A program made the position numbers and the translations under genes. A model generated the notes under the pieces. The model saw only the letters and a list, made by a program, of their open reading frames with translations, searched no databases and was not told where the DNA came from. 64,000 nt of DNA from UBA1756 sp045132235 (GTDB lineage: Bacteria; Bacteroidota; Bacteroidia; Bacteroidales; WCHB1-69), in assembly GCA_045132235.1 (NCBI GenBank), contig JBGURX010000005.1, positions 1 to 64,000 of the forward strand, written 5' to 3'. This document shows positions 1 to 8,035 of this stretch, one piece after another. The stretch's first letter is position 1. The number at the start of each line of letters is the position of its first letter.

Positions 1-500
1 CCGCCGAACACCTCCTTGGCGAACAAGACGGAGAAGGCGGTGGCAATCGCCACCATCCACAACGGCACATCGGGCGGCATGATCATCGGGATCAGGAAGC
101 CGGTCACGAAGAAACCTTCCGCCACCTGATGGCCTCGCCGCTGGGCGAAAATCACCTCAATGGTGAGTCCTGACACATAGGTCACCACCACCATCGGGAG
201 CCACTTCAGCAATCCATAACCCACACACTGCCAGAAACTTCCCGTTTCACCCATCGCCAGATAGTGCTGACTGCCCACATTCCAGAGGCCGAAACACAGT
301 GCCGGCAGCAGGGCAATCATCACCGTAATCATCACCCGCTTCATATCCACGGCATCACGCACATGACTGCCACCTTTCGTCACTGTCTTGGGAGTCAAAA
401 AGAAACTGTCGATGGCATCGTACAGCGCAGAGAGGAAATGCAGAGGCTTTCCCTTCTCAAAATGCTGACTGAATCGATCGCTGAGTTTGGACAGTTTCAT
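1..500 (-). CDS. nqrB: Na+-translocating NADH:quinone reductase subunit B (partial)
   Basis: This is the N-terminal 166 or so codons of NqrB; the rest lies beyond the left edge. NqrB is the membrane subunit that carries covalent FMN and takes part in Na+ pumping in the NQR complex. The translation opens MKLSKLSDRFSQHFEKG, then runs into hydrophobic segments around residues 52-66, 87-104 and 124-140, as expected for the family. Its ATG lies 3 nt after the nqrA stop codon, so it is translated from the same message as nqrA. The ID rests on family resemblance plus the nqrA neighbour. The FMN attachment site is not in the window. Confidence 0.9.
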   Translation of the reverse strand, partial: MKLSKLSDRFSQHFEKGKPLHFLSALYDAIDSFFLTPKTVTKGGSHVRDAVDMKRVMITVMIALLPALCFGLWNVGSQHYLAMGETGSFWQCVGYGLLKWLPMVVVTYVSGLTIEVIFAQRRGHQVAEGFFVTGFLIPMIMPPDVPLWMVAIATAFSVLFAKEVFG

Positions 501-503
501 GGC

Positions 504-1853
504 TTATCGATTTTCATTCATAATTTCACGAAGTCCTTCCCTAACAATCTCCTGGCACGGCATTTTGGAAGGACACACCACTTCGCAAAGCGCAAAATCC
601 TCATCCTCCACCTCATAAATCCCCAACTCTTCCATCAGCTCGATATTATGTGTCATGCAGGCTTTCATCAGTTCGAGCGGCAGGATATGATGGAAGGGAA
701 AGACCTTGTCGTACACGCCCGTGACCACGAAGTTGCGGCGGTCGCCGTGCTGCGAGGTGTTGAAATGGAAAATGTGGTGTTTGACCATCCACGCCAAAAA
801 AGTATGCGAAAAGCTCCACTTGTGGAAGCCGGGCAGCAGCCAGCCCAACAGCTCGCGTTCGCCGCCTTCGGGCAGCAGCGTCAGCTGGGTATCATAGAAG
901 CGGAATGTGACATAGTCGCCCACATCGGCGCCGGTGAGCACGTTGCCGCTGATGATGCGCGCATTTTTCTCCGACAGATTCTGGTCGAAAGAACGGCTTA
1001 CATCCATCCCATAAGTCGTTGAGTAATAATGAGGATGACGGATCGCAGGCCCCGTAAGGGCAAAGATGCGATTGAAGGAAAGCTCGCCTTTCGACAGCAG
1101 CCGGCCGATGGTAGACACATTCCACGGCTGGATGTACCAGACGACGTCGCCCTTGTCGAGCGGCGAAATGCGATGGATTTGCGGTCCGAGGTTGCCGGCG
1201 GGGTGCGGCCCGTTGAAGTAGTGCAGCTGCACGTCGTGGAGGGCTTCCAAGAAGAGGTTGTCCTCCTTATGGCTCATACAGAGATGGATCGGCACTTGGT
1301 CGCCCACCAGCTGGCGCAGGGTGCGGAGGCCAGCGAGAAAGTCGTCCCGGTGGTCGTTGACCAGCACCTTATAGGACGGAGCCAATGGCGCGGAGTCGAA
1401 ACAGGGGATGAAAAGTGCTTTGGGGTGGGTGTCGGGGTTAGGGATGATGGAGAAGGGACGCTGGCGGAAGCAGGGCCACAAGCCGTACTGGAGCAAAAGT
1501 GCCCGCAGTGCGTCGGGCGTGGCGGGCGGGTTGAAATCCACCTTGCGGACGGTCGGCTGGTTGCGGTCCACCATCAGGATGACGCACTCTATCACCCGCT
1601 TTTCGCCTCTCACCACCTCCCTGACGGTGCCTTCCACGGGCGAGGTGAAAACGATGCGTTCGTCGGATTTGTCGGCGAAGAGCGGAGTGCCGATCTGCAC
1701 GGCGTCGCCCGGCTGCACCAGCAGCTTCGGGGTGAGCCAGCGGAAGTCGGAGGGACGGATGTAGCAGCACTCCGACGGCGGCAGCTGTTCCACCATCGGG
1801 AGCGGCGCGCCGGCGAGACGCAAATCCAATCCTTTCCGAATATGATACTCCAT
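504..1853 (-). CDS. nqrA: Na+-translocating NADH:quinone reductase subunit A
   Basis: NqrA is the peripheral cytoplasmic subunit of the six-subunit NQR complex, which oxidises NADH, reduces quinone and exports Na+. The 449-residue length is normal for the family. The start MEYHIRKGLDLRLAGAP and the lipoyl-like stretch near residues 40-80 (LVQPGDAVQIGTPLFADK, then SPVEGTVREV) are characteristic. It is the first gene of the operon: nqrB follows after 3 nt, and a minus-strand -7 box TATTTTTG (1905-1912) precedes it. The remaining nqr genes should lie to the left of the window. Confidence 0.95.
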   Translation of the reverse strand: MEYHIRKGLDLRLAGAPLPMVEQLPPSECCYIRPSDFRWLTPKLLVQPGDAVQIGTPLFADKSDERIVFTSPVEGTVREVVRGEKRVIECVILMVDRNQPTVRKVDFNPPATPDALRALLLQYGLWPCFRQRPFSIIPNPDTHPKALFIPCFDSAPLAPSYKVLVNDHRDDFLAGLRTLRQLVGDQVPIHLCMSHKEDNLFLEALHDVQLHYFNGPHPAGNLGPQIHRISPLDKGDVVWYIQPWNVSTIGRLLSKGELSFNRIFALTGPAIRHPHYYSTTYGMDVSRSFDQNLSEKNARIISGNVLTGADVGDYVTFRFYDTQLTLLPEGGERELLGWLLPGFHKWSFSHTFLAWMVKHHIFHFNTSQHGDRRNFVVTGVYDKVFPFHHILPLELMKACMTHNIELMEELGIYEVEDEDFALCEVVCPSKMPCQEIVREGLREIMNENR

Positions 1854-1904
1854 GAAATGACGTGCAGTTTAAGATGTTACGGGAAGCTCCCAAAATTGCA
1901 GCCG

Positions 1905-1912
1905 CAAAAATA
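1905..1912 (-). promoter_or_regulatory. Bacteroidota -7 box of nqrA
   Basis: The minus strand reads TATTTTTG, a match to TAnnTTTG, about 52 nt upstream of the nqrA start. No -33 TTG sits at the ideal spacing. Confidence 0.5.
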
Positions 1913-2072
1913 ATGAAAAAAACGATACAAATACCCAATTCACGACATGCAGGGCATCGGATTTTCAAAAATGCAGCGATTGTTTCATGGAACTACATAA
2001 AAAAATGCGATTTCTTCCTTCACGAGGGTTCACATTACTGCTGTGAAGGGATAAATATTCAAAGAATATGTG

Positions 2073-2080
2073 TACTTTTG
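2073..2080 (+). promoter_or_regulatory. Bacteroidota -7 box of the 2184 gene
   Basis: The sequence TACTTTTG matches TAnnTTTG and lies about 104 nt upstream of the start codon. A -33 element is not clear. Confidence 0.5.
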
Positions 2081-2130
2081 CGGCTGATTTTATCCCAGCA
2101 GATATCCCACAACTCCACTCCAACACCCCA

Positions 2131-2168
2131 ACAATTAAACACTTCAACAGTTCAACAATTCAACAGTT
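2131..2168 (+). repeat. Short tandem repeat (ttcaacag/ttcaacaa)
   Basis: Four to five imperfect copies of an 8-nt unit based on TTCAACAR fill the space just before the 2184 gene. Similar short-period tracts occur in several other gaps of this window (12680, 26301, 33313, 37284). Confidence 0.7.
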
Positions 2169-2183
2169 AAATATTTCACCCCC

Positions 2184-4229
2184 ATGAAAAAATCCCAACA
2201 CTTTCTTTTAATCGCCATTCTTCTTTTCCTGTGTACCGCCGCCACCGCCCAGGGCGAGTGGAAATGGGCGCACTACTGGACCGGACAAGATGGAAACTCT
2301 CCTGGTGATTACTATAACAAGATCATTAATACTGCCTTTGATGATGAGGGCAACATCTATGTGTATGGCACAATGGGGGGAAGTGCTGCCTTTGACGGCA
2401 ATACTTTTGCTTTTTCATCAGATGCAGAAGTCCTTAATGGACACATGCGCCCTTCACTTTTAGCGAAATTTGATACGACAGGAAATATGCAGTGGTATAA
2501 GGTTGTAAAGTGCAGTCATAGTGAAGCTATTCCACTATGGATGGAAGTAGTGGATGATAAAGTGTTTGTTTCGGGTGATTGTTCAATTTATGGGAGTGAT
2601 GTCAATGCGTGGTTATATTATATGGATACCTTGATTACGAAGTATCAAATTAGTTCGATTCCACAGAATATACAGAAACCGCCTTTCGCATTCGGTCATT
2701 GGACATGGTTCGCACAATTTGATTTGAATGGAAATCTTTTGGACAATCATTTTGCACAGACTTTTTCAAGAGAATCATTATATGGCAATAGATTAGTTGG
2801 GTCTTTGACCAATAGCGTTTTACCAACGCCATGCCATACTGACAATGACGGAAATTATTACATATTCACTCCTATCCAATACTATGGCGTTGAGAGTGCC
2901 CCCTATACCATAGTGGTGGATGGTGATTCTGACAAGACGTATGATATATATTTGCCGGGCAATGCGGATCCGTCGTGTACCCAATCGTGTTTGAATAATG
3001 CAATGTTGTACAAATTCTCACCTGATGGGGACTTGCTGTTTGCCAAAACTCTTGTGGACAGCACTGATGGAATTGCACCATCATACAATATATGTGATAC
3101 CATAAACCGGTATTTTTATACCTATTTCAAAGGTATGTCATTTGATGAGGATGACAATATGTATGTATCGGGTTATGTGCGCTTGGCACAGCATTTGAAT
3201 GGTCACGGGGGAGAATTACACGAATACCCCGTGCATATATGGTGGGACAGCACGCATTGTCTGACCATAAACGACATCTCTTCTGCAGCATATTGCAACT
3301 TCATCATCAAATACGACACGAGTGGCAATGTCGTCTGGTGCAACCAAGCATACACTCGAGTCGCATCTTCGGATATTTTTGCTCAGACTCACTTCTATGG
3401 TAGTTCTGTACACGATAATTCAGTATTTGTTTGTGGGGATGCAGAAGACCTTTTCAATGCAGGTTCCGTGATCTATTTCAATAACGATACTGACGATTTC
3501 ATAGACCGATTTGCGCCAGAGCAACAGACACGGGGTTTTTATGTTGAATTTGACAGAAATAATGGTTCATATGTACGTCATTCAATTATTCCAAACAACA
3601 CATTGTCTGTATTAGGACAAAACTCATTTGCGAAGCCTGCCGTCAGTAACAACCAAATAGTCATTTCTGCAAGTGTAGATTTCTCCGACAAAAAATTTGG
3701 ATTGGCAAGATGGTGTACCAGTGGGGATTTTATAGACTATACACCGATAACTTCGTTTCCGGATCAAATGATAGGTACAGGACCTACCATTTTGAATGAC
3801 AATGGTTTTGTTATAGTCTCTCCTCAAATAAAAGGAAGTATTGCATTCAGTGAAGATGTTGTTGTTAATGGAGATGCGGAGCACTCCAATGCTGTCTTTG
3901 CTCTGTACCACGACCCGAGATTTGCGGAGCCATTCGTGCCGGACGATACCGTGGGCATCGAAACATACTACAACCATCGCGAAAGCGACATCTACCTCTA
4001 TCCCAACCCCACCAGCGGTGAGGCCGTCGTGTGCGGCTATATGTACGACTACCGCAGCATCGAGCTGTTCGACCTGCAAGGCCGCAAACTCGCCGATCTG
4101 GCGGAGTCGCACGACGGCACCTCCCTGCCCGTCATCGACCTCACCCCGTACCCCGCGGGCACCTACCTCGTGCGTGTCAATTTCAACCGCGGCGTGAGCG
4201 TCACCCGGAAGGTGGTGAAGGGGGAATAA
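2184..4229 (+). CDS. Secreted propeller-like protein with T9SS type A sorting domain
   Basis: The 681-residue protein begins with a signal peptide (MKKSQHFLLIAILLFLCTAATAQ). The passenger contains repeated blades such as FDDEGNIYVYG, FDEDDNMYVSGY and IKYDTSGNVVW, typical of SBBP/NHL-like beta-propellers. Residues 602-681 form a T9SS type A C-terminal domain (IYLYPNPTSG, LFDLQGRKL, YPAGTYLVRV), so the protein should cross the outer membrane by T9SS and be anchored or released there. The substrate is unknown. The passenger is AT-rich, whereas the DNA from about 3,900 to the stop, which encodes the sorting domain, is GC-rich like the rest of the chromosome. This suggests the passenger was exchanged. 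Confidence 0.85.
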   Translation: MKKSQHFLLIAILLFLCTAATAQGEWKWAHYWTGQDGNSPGDYYNKIINTAFDDEGNIYVYGTMGGSAAFDGNTFAFSSDAEVLNGHMRPSLLAKFDTTGNMQWYKVVKCSHSEAIPLWMEVVDDKVFVSGDCSIYGSDVNAWLYYMDTLITKYQISSIPQNIQKPPFAFGHWTWFAQFDLNGNLLDNHFAQTFSRESLYGNRLVGSLTNSVLPTPCHTDNDGNYYIFTPIQYYGVESAPYTIVVDGDSDKTYDIYLPGNADPSCTQSCLNNAMLYKFSPDGDLLFAKTLVDSTDGIAPSYNICDTINRYFYTYFKGMSFDEDDNMYVSGYVRLAQHLNGHGGELHEYPVHIWWDSTHCLTINDISSAAYCNFIIKYDTSGNVVWCNQAYTRVASSDIFAQTHFYGSSVHDNSVFVCGDAEDLFNAGSVIYFNNDTDDFIDRFAPEQQTRGFYVEFDRNNGSYVRHSIIPNNTLSVLGQNSFAKPAVSNNQIVISASVDFSDKKFGLARWCTSGDFIDYTPITSFPDQMIGTGPTILNDNGFVIVSPQIKGSIAFSEDVVVNGDAEHSNAVFALYHDPRFAEPFVPDDTVGIETYYNHRESDIYLYPNPTSGEAVVCGYMYDYRSIELFDLQGRKLADLAESHDGTSLPVIDLTPYPAGTYLVRVNFNRGVSVTRKVVKGE

Positions 4230-4255
4230 TGGGGGATTCCGTCACAAAGTAAGAA

Positions 4256-4459
4256 TTATTCCAACAGTTTCCGTCCTTTCTCCGTTAACCGATACCGTTG
4301 CGTGGGACTTTTAGGAGAATCCGGTTGCGTCATCTCGATAACCCCCATTGCAAGCAATGGATCCAAGTATCTCTTCTTGAAACGTGTGCGATTGGTTTGT
4401 TCCAAAGCCCGCATCAATTCCGTTGCCGATGCCAAGAGAATAACTACCTTTCTACACAA
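4256..4459 (-). pseudogene. C-terminal winged-helix remnant of an AlbA/RecG-like or Fic-type regulator
   Basis: The 67 residues (LMRALEQTNRTRFKKRYLDPLL, then MGVIEMTQPDSPKSPTQRYRLTEKG) resemble the winged helix that ends many Bacteroidota AlbA_2/'RecG-like' ATP-binding or Fic proteins. The enzymatic N-terminal domains are missing: upstream on this strand lies the phosphopantetheinyl transferase gene, whose last 16 nt overlap the only available start. I therefore read it as the surviving 3' end of a truncated gene. A small free-standing regulator is possible but less likely. Confidence 0.55.
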
Positions 4460-5022
4460 ACCGACACAAAGCCATCGATTTCAGGCAGCTGCTCGGTAAC
4501 GATTTCAAAGCCAGCGGTATCGATCAGCAGGTGGCGCAAATCCTCGCGGATACCCACCCCCGTGCATTTCAACAACGCCTCCTTGCGCGTCCACAAGCGG
4601 ATGAACGCCAGCTCGGGGTCGGCAGCCGAACAGACGAACTCCCGCTCGCCCGCACTGCACACCCGCTCCATCAAGGCCTGACTCACCTTCCGGCGGCACT
4701 CCACATCAATGCCCACGGGCGCATCATGCAAGGCCACCGCCACCGCACGCTTGCAATGACTCATGTTGAAGTGCAAATCAGGATAATTTTGCAAGAAAGG
4801 CTTTCCGTTTTCAGCATAACCCACCAACGGAAGTTCCTGCAAAAGACTCCTTTCGCGCAACATCTCCACCAACAGCACATACGCCGCCACCTTCTCTCTC
4901 CTACCCTGCCCATGATTGATTTTCAGCACATTATCCACCCGTTCCTGCGGAAACCACGAAAGGCATTCCGCCATCTTCCGCTCATCATATCGCTCTATGA
5001 AGGTGTCAACGCGGTAAATCAT
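4444..5022 (-). CDS. 4'-phosphopantetheinyl transferase (Sfp type)
   Basis: The enzyme transfers phosphopantetheine from CoA to a serine of acyl or peptidyl carrier proteins. The 192-residue protein has the family motifs: FNMSHCK (85-91), PVGIDVE with Mg2+-binding Asp106 and Glu108, and LWTRKEALLK (143-152) with the conserved Trp, Lys and Glu. Its ATG overlaps the rsmA stop by 4 nt (ATGA), so translation is probably coupled to rsmA. No carrier-protein or polyketide genes are nearby, so the target cannot be told from context. The 3' end runs into the remnant gene at 4256. Confidence 0.9.
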   Translation of the reverse strand: MIYRVDTFIERYDERKMAECLSWFPQERVDNVLKINHGQGRREKVAAYVLLVEMLRERSLLQELPLVGYAENGKPFLQNYPDLHFNMSHCKRAVAVALHDAPVGIDVECRRKVSQALMERVCSAGEREFVCSAADPELAFIRLWTRKEALLKCTGVGIREDLRHLLIDTAGFEIVTEQLPEIDGFVSVCVER

Positions 5023-5786
5023 CGCACTATGTTTTCACAAATCTGTTCAAACTCAGCCACACTGAGCTGCTCGGGACGTTTCGACAGCAATTCACTTTCC
5101 CTGAATTCAGGGGTAAACATAAAGGTTTTCAGAGAGTTACGCAAGGTTTTACGCCGCTGGTTGAAGGCCGTTTTCACCACATTTTTGAACAACGCCTCAT
5201 CGCAATGCAGTTTTTTTTCCGGATTGCGGGTGATGCGGATGACGGCCGATTTCACCTTGGGCGGCGGGTTGAACGACCCTTCGTGCACCGTAAACAGGTA
5301 TTCGATGTCGAAGAAGGCCTGCAGCAGCACGCTCAGAATGCCGTACATCTTCTTCCCGGGGGCGGAGGCCACCCGTTCGGCCACCTCCTTCTGGAACATC
5401 CCCACCGTTTCAGGCACCAAATCTTTGTTTTCCAATATCTTGAATAGGATTTGGGAGGAAATGTTGTACGGAAAATTCCCGATGATGCAAAGCGGCTCGC
5501 TGTACATTTCCGACAAAGGAAGTTTGAGGAAATCGTCGGCGATAATGCGGTCGCTCAAGGCGGGGAAATGCGTCTGCAGGTAGGCCACTGACTCGCGGTC
5601 GATTTCCACCACACGGAAGTCAAGCTCCTCGCGCTGAAGGAGATACTGGGTCAGCACGCCCATGCCGGGACCAATTTCCAGCACGTGGTGCGACGAAGCC
5701 TGCAGACTGTCCACAATGCGGCGGGCGATGTTCTCATCGGTGAGGAAATGCTGTCCAAGAGCTTTTTTCGGGGTGACTTGCTGCAT
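5019..5786 (-). CDS. rsmA: 16S rRNA (adenine1518/1519-N6)-dimethyltransferase
   Basis: RsmA (KsgA) dimethylates two adjacent adenines near the 3' end of 16S rRNA during small-subunit maturation. The 255 residues carry KALGQHFL (8-15), the SAM-binding LEIGPGMG (36-43) and the catalytic NFPY (104-107, within IIGNFPYNIS). Length and motif order are standard. It lies downstream of rpsA behind a hairpin terminator (5817-5844) and is coupled to the transferase gene by a 4-nt overlap. No clear promoter box was found in the 78-nt gap, so read-through from rpsA may drive it. Confidence 0.95.
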   Translation of the reverse strand: MQQVTPKKALGQHFLTDENIARRIVDSLQASSHHVLEIGPGMGVLTQYLLQREELDFRVVEIDRESVAYLQTHFPALSDRIIADDFLKLPLSEMYSEPLCIIGNFPYNISSQILFKILENKDLVPETVGMFQKEVAERVASAPGKKMYGILSVLLQAFFDIEYLFTVHEGSFNPPPKVKSAVIRITRNPEKKLHCDEALFKNVVKTAFNQRRKTLRNSLKTFMFTPEFRESELLSKRPEQLSVAEFEQICENIVR

Positions 5787-5816
5787 AATGTTTGGTTAAT
5801 GAATGACCATTTAAAA

Positions 5817-5844
5817 GAAATGCCCGCCTCACGGCAGGCATTTC
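5817..5844 (-). terminator. Hairpin terminator after rpsA
   Basis: On the minus strand a 12-bp stem with one mismatch (arms GAAATGCCTGCC and GGCGGGCATTTC) closes a 4-nt loop and is followed by TTTTAAAT. It lies 20 nt after the rpsA stop codon. Confidence 0.75.
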
Positions 5845-5863
5845 ATATTCATACTTGCAAAGA

Positions 5864-7876
5864 TTACTCTTCGGTCTTACCAAGTTTCTCTTTGAGAGCC
5901 TTGAGAGCGTCGAGGTCACCGAGGGTGGTCTTTTCAACGCTTTCGTTGAGCTTCTTGATCTCCTTGGCCTGCTTTTTGTCCTCAGCTTCCATGATCTTGG
6001 TCTCCTCTTCCTGGTTCAGCTGCCAGGTTCTGGTGTGGGAGAGGTTGATCTTCTTGGCTTCTTTGGAGAATTCAACCACCTTGAAGGGCAGCACCTCGTC
6101 AACCTTGGCGTAGGTCTTGTCCTGCTTCATAAGGTTGCGGTTGAAGGCGAAACCTTCGATGTCGTACGGCAGAGCGATGACGGCGCCCTTGTCGGTCATG
6201 CTGACCACCTTGCCTTCATGCTCGGTACCGACTGCGAAAACGGTTTCGTAAACATCCCAAGGATTCTCCTCGAGCTGCTTGTGGCCGAGGCTGAGACGAC
6301 GGTTCTCCACATCGACTTCGAGAACCACCACGTCGATCTTCTCACCGGTCTTGGTGAATTCGGCGGGGTGTTTGATCTTCTTCGACCAGGAGAGGTCGGA
6401 GATGTGGATCAGGCCGTCAACGCCCTCTTCGAGCTCGACGAAGATACCGAAGTTGGTGAAGTTGCGAACGATAGCGGTGTGCTTCGAGCCGACAGGATAT
6501 TTCTCGGTGATGTTAGCCCACGGATCGGGGATAAGCTGTTTGATACCGAGAGACATCTTTCTCTCCTCTTTGTCGAGGGTGAGCAGCACGGCGTCGATTT
6601 CGTCACCGACTTTGAGGAAGTCGTGAGCGGTGCGCAGGTGCTGTGACCATGACATCTCGGAAACGTGGATGAGACCTTCCACACCGGGCATGATTTCGAG
6701 GAAGGCACCGTAATCGTTGACCACGACCACCTTGCCATGAACCTTGTCGCCAACTTTGAGGTTCGGGTCGAGAGCGTCCCACGGATGGGGAGTGAGCTGC
6801 TTGAGACCGAGGGCGATACGTTTCTTGTTCTCGTCGAAATCGAGGATAACCACGTTGATTTTCTGATCGAGCTGCACGATCTCTTCGGGGTGGATGATGC
6901 GGCCCCAAGAGAGGTCGGTGATGTGGATGAGACCGTCCACGCCGCCGAGGTCGATGAACACACCGTAGGTGGTGATGTTCTTGACGGTACCTTCGAGCAC
7001 CTGACCTTTTTCGAGGCGGGAGATGATCTCGGCCTTCTGGGCTTCGAGTTCGGACTCGATGAGAGCCTTGTGGGAAACGACCACATTCTTGAATTCCTGA
7101 TTGATTTTCACCACCTTGAAGTCCATGGTCTTGTCAACAAACACGTCGTAGTCGCGGATGGGCTTGACATCGATCTGGGAACCGGGGAGGAAGGCTTCGA
7201 TACCGAAGACGTCCACGATGAGACCGCCCTTGGTTCTGCACTTGACATAACCGGTGATGATTTCCTCTTTCTCGTAAGCTTCGTTGACACGCAGCCATGA
7301 TTTGAGGAGGCGTGCTTTCTTGTGGGAAAGAATCAGCTGACCGGTAGCGTCTTCCTGGCTTTCCACATAAACCTCGATTTCGTCACCGATTTTCAGGTCG
7401 GGGTTGTAACGAAGTTCGGAAGCGGAGATGACACCGTCGGATTTGAAGCCGATGTTGACCACCACTTCGCGCTGGTTGATGGAGACGACGGTACCCATGA
7501 TGACAGCCTGCTCGTCGATGGATTTGAAGGACTTGGTGTAAAGCTCTTCCAGATTCTTGCGCTCGGCGGCGTTGTACTTCTGACCTTTCTTCTCGAGTGC
7601 GTTCCAGTCGAAGTTGGCCATGATTTCGCCGTAAGCGTTCTCAATCTCACGGGGTTTTCTGGGGGCTTTCGGGGTTTCCGGAAGTTCTGCGGCTTCCACT
7701 GCGGGAGCTTCCTCAGCGGCGGGTGCCTCTGCTACGGGAGCTTCTTCAGCTGCGGGAGCAGCCTCGGCAACGGGTGCCTCTTCCACTGCGGGAGCGGCCT
7801 CCACTGCAGGGGCGTTTTCCACTTGCGGGTTCTCTACTACGGTTTCTTCCGGATTGTTAATGATTTCTTCTGCCAT
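5864..7876 (-). CDS. rpsA: 30S ribosomal protein S1
   Basis: S1 binds mRNA on the 30S subunit. In this phylum, where mRNAs lack Shine-Dalgarno sequences, it may be especially important for initiation. The 670-residue protein has an Ala/Glu/Pro-rich N-terminal extension of about 75 residues, then six S1 (OB-fold) domains. Repeats such as GVFIDLGGVDGLIHITDLSW and GIFVELEEGVDGLIHISDLSW are clear in domains 3-5; domains 1, 2 and 6 are more divergent. I start at ATG 7876 (MAEEIINNPEE); a TTG six nt upstream is also in frame. Promoter 7978-8007 and two hairpins precede it. Confidence 0.95.
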   Translation of the reverse strand: MAEEIINNPEETVVENPQVENAPAVEAAPAVEEAPVAEAAPAAEEAPVAEAPAAEEAPAVEAAELPETPKAPRKPREIENAYGEIMANFDWNALEKKGQKYNAAERKNLEELYTKSFKSIDEQAVIMGTVVSINQREVVVNIGFKSDGVISASELRYNPDLKIGDEIEVYVESQEDATGQLILSHKKARLLKSWLRVNEAYEKEEIITGYVKCRTKGGLIVDVFGIEAFLPGSQIDVKPIRDYDVFVDKTMDFKVVKINQEFKNVVVSHKALIESELEAQKAEIISRLEKGQVLEGTVKNITTYGVFIDLGGVDGLIHITDLSWGRIIHPEEIVQLDQKINVVILDFDENKKRIALGLKQLTPHPWDALDPNLKVGDKVHGKVVVVNDYGAFLEIMPGVEGLIHVSEMSWSQHLRTAHDFLKVGDEIDAVLLTLDKEERKMSLGIKQLIPDPWANITEKYPVGSKHTAIVRNFTNFGIFVELEEGVDGLIHISDLSWSKKIKHPAEFTKTGEKIDVVVLEVDVENRRLSLGHKQLEENPWDVYETVFAVGTEHEGKVVSMTDKGAVIALPYDIEGFAFNRNLMKQDKTYAKVDEVLPFKVVEFSKEAKKINLSHTRTWQLNQEEETKIMEAEDKKQAKEIKKLNESVEKTTLGDLDALKALKEKLGKTEE

Positions 7877-7880
7877 TTGC

Positions 7881-7905
7881 AAAAAATTTTTATCCTAAAA
7901 AGGAT
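7881..7905 (-). promoter_or_regulatory. Second hairpin plus T-run in the rpsA leader
   Basis: The minus strand reads ATCCT-TTTT-AGGAT followed by AAAAATTTTTT, ending 4 nt before the rpsA ATG. It looks like a weak terminator or a translation-control hairpin. Function is inferred from position only. Confidence 0.35.
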
Positions 7906-7940
7906 GGGTTAAAAAGGTGATACAATGAGGTTTACTACTA

Positions 7941-7973
7941 AAAAACCCCATTCCCGGAGCCTCTCGGAAATGG
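7941..7973 (-). terminator. Terminator-like hairpin between tonB-like gene and rpsA
   Basis: The minus strand folds CCATTTCCGA with TCCGGGAATGG around a short loop and continues GGTTTTTTAG. It lies 63 nt after the tonB-like stop, so it can end that operon. It also falls at the predicted transcription start of rpsA, so it would form the 5' end of the rpsA mRNA. Confidence 0.6.
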
Positions 7974-7977
7974 AGTG

Positions 7978-8007
7978 CAAAAATACAACTTTTTTCTTTA
8001 TAAACAA
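7978..8007 (-). promoter_or_regulatory. rpsA promoter
   Basis: On the minus strand TTG (8005-8007) is followed after 19 bp by TATTTTTG (7978-7985), a good match to the Bacteroidota consensus. Transcription would begin near 7971, giving a leader of about 95 nt. Confidence 0.7.
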
Positions 8008-8035
8008 CTATTGTTCAATAATTTTCTGAAAAAAC

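Larger units (their letters stand above)
1854..2183. other. Divergent intergenic region between nqrA and the T9SS cargo gene
   Basis: This 330-nt gap between divergent genes is AT-rich and holds no credible gene. It carries a minus-strand promoter -7 box for nqrA (1905-1912), a plus-strand -7 box for the 2184 gene (2073-2080), and an octamer-like tandem repeat directly before that gene (2131-2168). I see no structured RNA in it. Confidence 0.6.
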
